From Phyto melanocephala (taxonomy: Eukaryota > Arthropoda > Insecta > Diptera > Rhinophoridae): a stretch of 64,000 nt of DNA. The notes beneath the pieces are model-generated. The model saw nothing but the letters and a program-made list of their open reading frames with translations. It ran no database searches and was not told the DNA's origin. The translations under genes and the position numbers were made by a program. The stretch covers positions 74,163,126-74,227,125 of the forward strand of contig OW799237.1 of the NCBI GenBank assembly GCA_941918925.1, written 5' to 3'. Of the stretch, positions 58,501 through 64,000 are shown piece after piece. Position 1 is the stretch's first letter; each line of letters opens with the position of its first letter.

Positions 58501-58741
58501 ATATATCTGTGGCTTGGAGCTAAAAGGGCCAATGTCAAAATATTTACTTTTGAGAAACTTTTATATATGCTTTCATAGTGACATTGGCCAGCATTTTATT
58601 TATGAAGCTGTTCAGGGTTAAGTATGACTTTAGCTGTTTTACCATAATGAAAAAGAGCAAGAAAACAAATCTAATGCAATGATTAACTCAAAAGAGCAAA
58701 AAAGTGACATGGGGCCTTTTAGCTCCAAGCCACAGATATAT
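58501..58741. mobile_element. MITE with 37-bp inverted repeats
   Basis: ATATATCTGTGGCTTGGAGC, then TAAAAGGGCCAATGTCA at the left, and its inverted counterpart at 58704-58741 with two mismatches. Interior of about 165 bp, no frame. Flanking ATAT could be part of the repeat or the target duplication. Confidence 0.85.
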
Positions 58742-58984
58742 TTGTCATTAACATCTTATTATAAATATGTGATACAGGTTAAACAATTAATTGAAATATT
58801 AATCGTGAAAATCAGATGCACAGTTTAAAAATAAAAATTGTAGCATTACACATATGAACTCCCTCAACTCGTACAAAATCAAAAACGAATTTCGGTATAT
58901 TTTCAAGGTAAGTATATGAAATTGATTGTAAATCTTTTTTTAAAATAAAAAAATCATTAAATTTAAAATAAAAAGTATATACAG

Positions 58985-59260
58985 ATGCATACGTGTTGGG
59001 GAATATCGAAGAAGACCACTACCATTTCGGCTGTCTTTTTTACCTCCTTCGCTCCTCAGTGATTTCATGGATAGCAGTCGACATCTCTTCCTTCACGGAG
59101 TCACGCGCAACTTCAGGCGTTTTAAGGCTAAAAATGATTTTACATTGCCGACTGGTGATTTTTGACAATCCTACTCGCACAGTGCTTCGTTACCGCTAGC
59201 AACTTCATTAGACTGAGATCCCCATTGCATCTAAACTTAATATGTAAATTGATTTTTAAG
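58985..59260 (-). pseudogene. RNase-H-type non-LTR retrotransposon, 3' terminal fragment (copy 3)
   Basis: Matches the 3' end of the elements at 61745-62870 and 43941-45160: ACTGAGGAGCGAAGG-type block, GTGGTCTTCTTCGATATTCC and the last part of the coding region in reverse complement. Only about 275 bp are present. Confidence 0.75.
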
Positions 59261-60034
59261 TCATCGTCGGTGTGGTATAAAAGTAACTTAAAAATTTTTG
59301 AGTGCAGCATATTTGTCTAATTTGAAGTCTGGTATTCTGTAAATACAACTGTCATATCATCAAAAAAATATTAACAATAAAAAGATTAGATGTCACTCAT
59401 TTAGTTAACTGTTTTACAAAACTTATTTTAATTCTATTACAAAAACTTACAAAGAATTCATTTTAATAGAAATGTATTCTAATTGAGAGAAAGAAAAAAA
59501 CCTAAATGCTGACATTTCAACTTAGTATTCAATGAAACGATACCATCATTATTTTATTATTGCCACTGTACGAATGTTGCTTGACTTTAAGCTGGTAACT
59601 AAAATGACTTTGAAATTCATTTTTAGAAAAAGAACGTTACATAAGTTTTGTGCCAAAATAAAAGTACTTTCGGTGACAAAAGTCACCTTTAAGCAATAAA
59701 CTAATATAAATCACGTCCCCACCTACTTGCTCAATACTTTTGCTCTAAACTGGCATTTTTTGTTACTATTATTTATTCTTCTATACACAACAAAATTGCA
59801 AGCTCGTAAATACTTCTTTTTATTGAAGATCCTTTTTTTGTATTGAAAACAGTAAAAAAGCAGACAAATGAAAATCAATATTTTTTCCACAATCACTTCT
59901 ATTAAACAATTTAATACTCTCCGAACTATTTTCACTCTGTTTCCCTTTTACACATCTAAAATGAAAACAACGCCAAAGAAAAAAAACTAACACGTTAGAA
60001 AATCTTATATACTTTTAAAAGAACATGTAAAAAT
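59261..60034. other. non-coding, nothing recognised
   Basis: No feature supported; a 70-residue minus frame (59723-59935) has no domain. Confidence 0.5.
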
Positions 60035-60070
60035 TAGCTGTGCCGAATCTTGAATATCCTCTTCTAATTA
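60035..60070 (+). repeat. HINE head fragment
   Basis: AGCTGTGCCGAATCTTGAATATCC corresponds to half of the head hairpin and the following segment. Confidence 0.4.
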
Positions 60071-60884
60071 CATGATACTTGTAACTGTCCATCCTACTCA
60101 TTTTAGCATAAAAAAGGTTGAGGCGATGCATGTAGTATGCAACTTTCAAGCACATAAATAATGCAAATAGTGTAAATTATTTTAGTCAGGATCAGGGAAA
60201 AAACATTTATAAGATTTGCACACTTTTAAGATTAGCATGTATAGGGGGTAAGAGATGCACTCTTTTTGGTAGCTTTTTTGAATAAAAATTTTTATATATA
60301 TATAGAATAGAACATGAATTATTATTTTATTGAAGCTTTTAAAAAATTCTAGCAAGAAAAAAAGGTACCCACAAGGGAAAGCTACGCGAAGATAAATATA
60401 ATTCATATATACTGAGATAATTTACATAAAATTTTTAATACGAATTTCACCAGACATAAAAATTTATTTAATTTAGAGAAACTTGAAACTTGATTCATTA
60501 CGCGGTAGAAGGGGGAAATTCTTGAAAACAGTGCGATACATTTAAGAACATATTTGCTTTTATGCAAAATAAAATAGTAGCAGATTTATTTTCTTTAAAT
60601 TATGTCTATTAAAAAAAGTATTTCATTGTTAAACTCGAGGATATGAAAAAGTATACTTTTTCCCATTATTCTAATACTTTAAATAATTAAGTAATTAATC
60701 TAGAATTTTCAAAATTGGGAATTCTAATCCAAGTTGAGATTGAAAATAGTATAAGCGACCCACTTTTTTAAATTTTTATGATACTTTTTTTGTTTGGTTT
60801 ATGAACATAGAATTTTTTAAATAGTGATTATTGTTCAAGGTGTGACAATGTTATGGGCCACCATAAAAGGTAATGTTTCGCATT
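60071..60884. other. non-coding, nothing recognised
   Basis: Contains a fragment loosely similar to the repeat unit at 62905-63420 around 60690-60790. Confidence 0.45.
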
Positions 60885-61744
60885 CCAAAAAATGGTGTGG
60901 GTATATTCATTTTGTCATTCCATTTGTAACACATCAAAATATCGAATTTATACCGGTTTAAGTATAAATTTTCTGTGTCCTGGTTTAATTTTAGGAAGAT
61001 CTTTGTAAGTCCGTCCGTCTGTCCACCTGTTGAAAGCACGATAGAACTCGGACCGAAAAAGCTAAAGGGCTCAAATTTTGCCAGAATATTTCCACTACAC
61101 AAGTTTTGTTTGTTGTTGGAAATGGGCCATATCGGTATATTAGAAAGCGAGTTATAGCTCGTAATGCAAGAGTAGGTAAAAAAAAACCATGTCCTTCCAA
61201 TATCGAATAAAATGCAATTGTATCTAAACGCATTAACATAGAGTGATGAAATTTCGAAAATATATTTCCTGAGTAAGAAAAAAGTCTTTCCCTAAAAGTA
61301 GTTCAAATCTATAGATTACAAAAGAAGGTCAAAATGTACGAAAATTTATGCCGCACAGTGTCTTTTTCGGTATATTTAAAATTTAAAACGTTATAGAACT
61401 AACAAAATTGAATGTACGTTCTAAAATAATGCACACGTTACTTTTTAATCAAAAGACTTACAAAACGGAAATTAACATGACACGCCCACTTAAACGCCCA
61501 CTCTCATATTACGCTGTAAATCATATTCATATAATTTCTCTATGGACAACGATTTTGAAAATTAAATAGGACTCTATATTAAAATATTTAAGTTGATTTT
61601 ATCAACTTAATATTTTATCAACTTACATATTTTCTATTAATAAAAATTAAAGGCTTTTAAAATTTACAGAATCAGATGTATGATGGTGTAATTTTCATAT
61701 ATACGTTTCTTGTCAATATATACACATACATATATATAAACATG
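60885..61744 (-). repeat. HINE-B, 3' and middle part, left of a retrotransposon insertion
   Basis: In reverse complement it runs from ACATCATACATCTGATTCTG-type middle sequence through GAGAGTGGGCGTTTAAGTGG, CGAGCTATAACTCGCTTTC, a short GACGGAC tract and TTCCATTCCG-like end sequence. The matching head lies beyond the retrotransposon, at 62862-62905. Confidence 0.8.
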
Positions 61745-62860
61745 TAGGGGGAATATCGAAGCAGACCACTACTATCACGGGTCCCGTTTCGACCCCCTTC
61801 GCTCCTCAGTGATTTCGTGTCTACCGATCAGTATACCTTCAATCACTGAGTCCCGCGCCACAACCGGCGTTTGCTCTGGACTAGGAAAACGATTTCACAC
61901 TGCCGACTGGTGATTGCCGCCAATTCTCATCGCAAAGTCCTTTGTAATCGCCAGCATCTCTCTCAGACTAAGGTTTCCCATTGCACTCAAACTTAATATG
62001 TGCTTGAATGTGACCCTCAATCTTCCGCTCGCCAACGCCGGGCACTCGCATACTACATGCGCTGCCGTCTCGGCATCCTCCAGGCATATTCTGCAAATAT
62101 CATCATCCACGATCTGCATCCTCTTCTGATGATATTTAAAGTTCCCATGTCCTGTAATCAACGCAGTGACCCAGCTCATCGTACTCCGATAAAAACCGAG
62201 TATCTTCACTGCACCCCTGCCAAGTGGCTCCGTGAGCACTATACGAGCCTGTCTACACGTGGTTCCCTCCATCCACCTTCGCAAGTTCATAGAGTTCACC
62301 CATTGAAAGGTCTTTGCCCGCAAGAACCCATTGCCCAGAGCAGTCCTGGGTTCAGGTCCGCAGAATGCAGCCTCAAACCCCTTCTTCGCAAGTTCGTCAG
62401 CAACTTTATTCCCAGCTACGCCCACGTGTCCCTTAACCCACATCAGGGTTACCTCATTTGTAGAGGCACACCTATTGAGCTTTCAAACACCCTCAAGCAC
62501 AAAACAGGAGTTCACATCTATCCGCTGCATACGTTTTATAACCGACTGGTTATAAAGTGCAATAAGAATTCTCTTCCCATGCATTCGACATTACAACAGG
62601 TGGTCCAGCGCGTGCAGCAAACCAAGCATTTCTGCCTGATAGACTGACACCAAACTACCCCAGATTTAGGGTGAAGGATAGGTTCAACTCAGATGAGTAT
62701 ACACCAGCACCTGCCCGTCCATAAAGGACCCATCATTAAAGATATTGATGTCATTCTCCATGCACTCGTCGTACATGGATCCATCCGCTATGAGCGTGTG
62801 ATGTAGCCTTTCGATCACTTTCACTCGACTCATGTGCTCCTTCGGCAAGTATTCGTTAAG
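61745..62860 (-). pseudogene. RNase-H-bearing non-LTR retrotransposon, 3' end, copy 2
   Basis: The minus-strand frame at 62443-61895 (182 codons) is unbroken. It reads WVKGHVGVAGNKVADELAKK (last RNase H motif with Asp), LTEPLGRGAVKILGFYRSTM, then a complete knuckle CRICL...HVVCECP (C-x2-C...H-x4-C), MLAITKDFAMRIGGNHQSAV and a stop. Upstream, KVIERLHHTLIADGSMYDEC and DINIFNDGSFMDG hold the first RNase H Asp (as FNDG, so the usual TDG Asp is displaced by Asn-Asp), with frame changes between. The 3' tail ends CTGCTTCGATATTCCCCC. Better preserved at the C-terminus than copy 1, but 5'-truncated and broken within RNase H. Confidence 0.9.
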
Positions 62861-62861
62861 T

Positions 62862-62905
62862 ATCAAAAATTTGGCACAGCCGAATATAAGCTCTTACTTA
62901 TTATT
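62862..62905 (-). repeat. HINE head, right of the retrotransposon insertion
   Basis: In reverse complement: AAGTAAGAGCTTATATTCGG-CTGTGCCAAATTTTTGATA. It is the 5' end expected for the HINE-B at 60885-61744. Confidence 0.7.
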
Positions 62906-63420
62906 ATGCTTTTTGTACATTATACGTTTGCGAAGCTAGAATTTTGAAATTGGAGTTTATTGATACCGAGAGCAAAAGTGTCATGTCCGATCGAAAAGGC
63001 ACCTTTTCGATTTTCTATGTTAATTTTTGTATTTTCTACATTTATAAATACAGATTTTCTAAATAATGAAAATTTTCTATTGATTCGATTTGGGTAACAA
63101 AAATGGTACTTTTTCGGATTTTATGGTACTTTTTGTACATTATACATTTGTGAAGCTAGAATGTTGAAATTGGGGACTATTTATCTGACGTTAGACTAAT
63201 AATTCTTGGAGCGACCGAAAAGGTTCTTTTTCGCATTTTTATAGTACCTTTATGAATCCAAATTTTTTAAATTTTGGTATTAAGAATATACATATATTCT
63301 GAATATCATGAATTCTGAAAGTAGGTATTAATCCAAATTGAGTTTAAAAATTATAGAGAATGACAAATAGTTATTTTCATATGGTGATTTTATTAATAAT
63401 TCTCTTATAAAGGTGTATGA
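62905..63420. repeat. two-unit tandem repeat (about 220 bp period)
   Basis: CTTTTTGTACATTATACG/ATTTG.GAAGCTAGAAT and TTGAAATTGG occur at about 62911 and 63131, each followed by a GACCGAAAAGG/CCTTTTCG-like segment. Related sequence also occurs near 60690. Confidence 0.7.
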
Positions 63421-64000
63421 ATTTTTATAAACGGCACCGTATTTAAATTTTTTTTTGATTACCAGAGAAATCAGATTTGTTTTCATATATTAGATAATAA
63501 TTGTCCTTTGCAATATAACGACTACATATTTGTCATATCTGCCTTAGAAATCAACTCTAAAATGTATATAAAAAATTGCCGTTAACACCGGAGTTATTCA
63601 AAGTAAGTTATTACTGCCTCCATTTAGTTTAATTGTTCTCTTGTGCTATAATTTATTGTTGCGGTAGAAAGATATTTACAGACGTTAGTCTTAGCACCAT
63701 AGTCAGTTGAAGAAAACAAAAATTACCAAATGTACGCCTTGGAAACTAAAAAAAATAATGTGCCTGATAAGAATAATTCATATTTTGTATTGTATATACA
63801 AGTACATACTTGTATAAGTGTAGCTATTTAAGGTCTTTTTACATGTTTTCAGTAACAGATTGTAAATAATCAGATTCCTAACATTATGAAAAATGAGGCA
63901 ATTACATTCAGTATCTCTGAAAATTACTAACACAATTATACACTTAAAAAGTATCCCTACAGTTCTGGCTAGTACTGACGTAGCACATACCTTAAGGGTC
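63421..64000. other. non-coding, nothing recognised
   Basis: AT-rich sequence to the window end. Confidence 0.5.

Noticed and set aside
62000..62647. 215-residue plus-strand frame
   Set aside because: Antisense to the RNase-H-type retrotransposon, whose minus-strand motifs are clear.

Overview
This window looks like repeat-dense intergenic or intronic DNA from a fly, most likely a higher (schizophoran/calyptrate) dipteran. The reasons are the strong AT richness, the very long tracts without an open frame, and the repeat types present. These include Helentron-derived elements of the DINE-1/mini-me kind with RGAC/GTCY microsatellites, jockey-like and RNase-H-bearing non-LTR retrotransposons, a Penelope-like element, and several mariner, piggyBac, hAT and PIF/Harbinger relics. 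The species is an inference; nothing here fixes it. I see no convincing host protein-coding gene, no tRNA or rRNA gene and no CRISPR array. Almost every recognisable protein fragment belongs to a mobile element, and nearly all are broken.

Layout. 1-10 kb: a non-LTR retrotransposon 3' half (1.6-2.5 kb), an internally deleted mariner with both ends (2745-3167), two HINE-A repeats, and three unclassified inverted-repeat elements (5216-6172, 7535-7915, 8502-8994). 10-24 kb: a piggyBac transposase pseudogene, tRNA-headed SINE-like repeats, reverse-transcriptase remnants (15.1-15.9, 18.8-20.0, 20.15-20.7, 23.5-23.8 kb) and an internally deleted PIF/Harbinger element with TTA duplications (21248-21930). 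24-30 kb: a 245-bp MITE, a solo LTR, a Penelope-like fragment with a GIY-YIG domain, a short Helitron, a second MITE copy and a hAT fossil with a perfect 8-bp target duplication. 31-37 kb: a jockey fragment, two Helitrons, and a three-level nest (Helitron inside piggyBac inside mariner). 38-45 kb: two more solo LTRs of the same family, a SINE-like repeat, a decayed non-LTR element, a second short Helitron and an RNase-H-type retrotransposon end. 47-64 kb: many HINE-A and HINE-B repeats, including a tandem array (48.5-50.1 kb), a HINE-B split by a deleted mariner (52.1-53.9 kb) and another split by a retrotransposon (60.9-62.9 kb), plus more MITEs.

There is no gene network here. The value of the window is as a stratified record of transposition. 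Several insertions can be dated relative to one another, because host repeats are cut cleanly and target-site duplications survive (TA for mariner, TTAA for piggyBac, TTA for Harbinger, 8 bp for hAT, ATAT for the LTR family). Family assignments rest on motifs and termini read by eye. No database search was possible.
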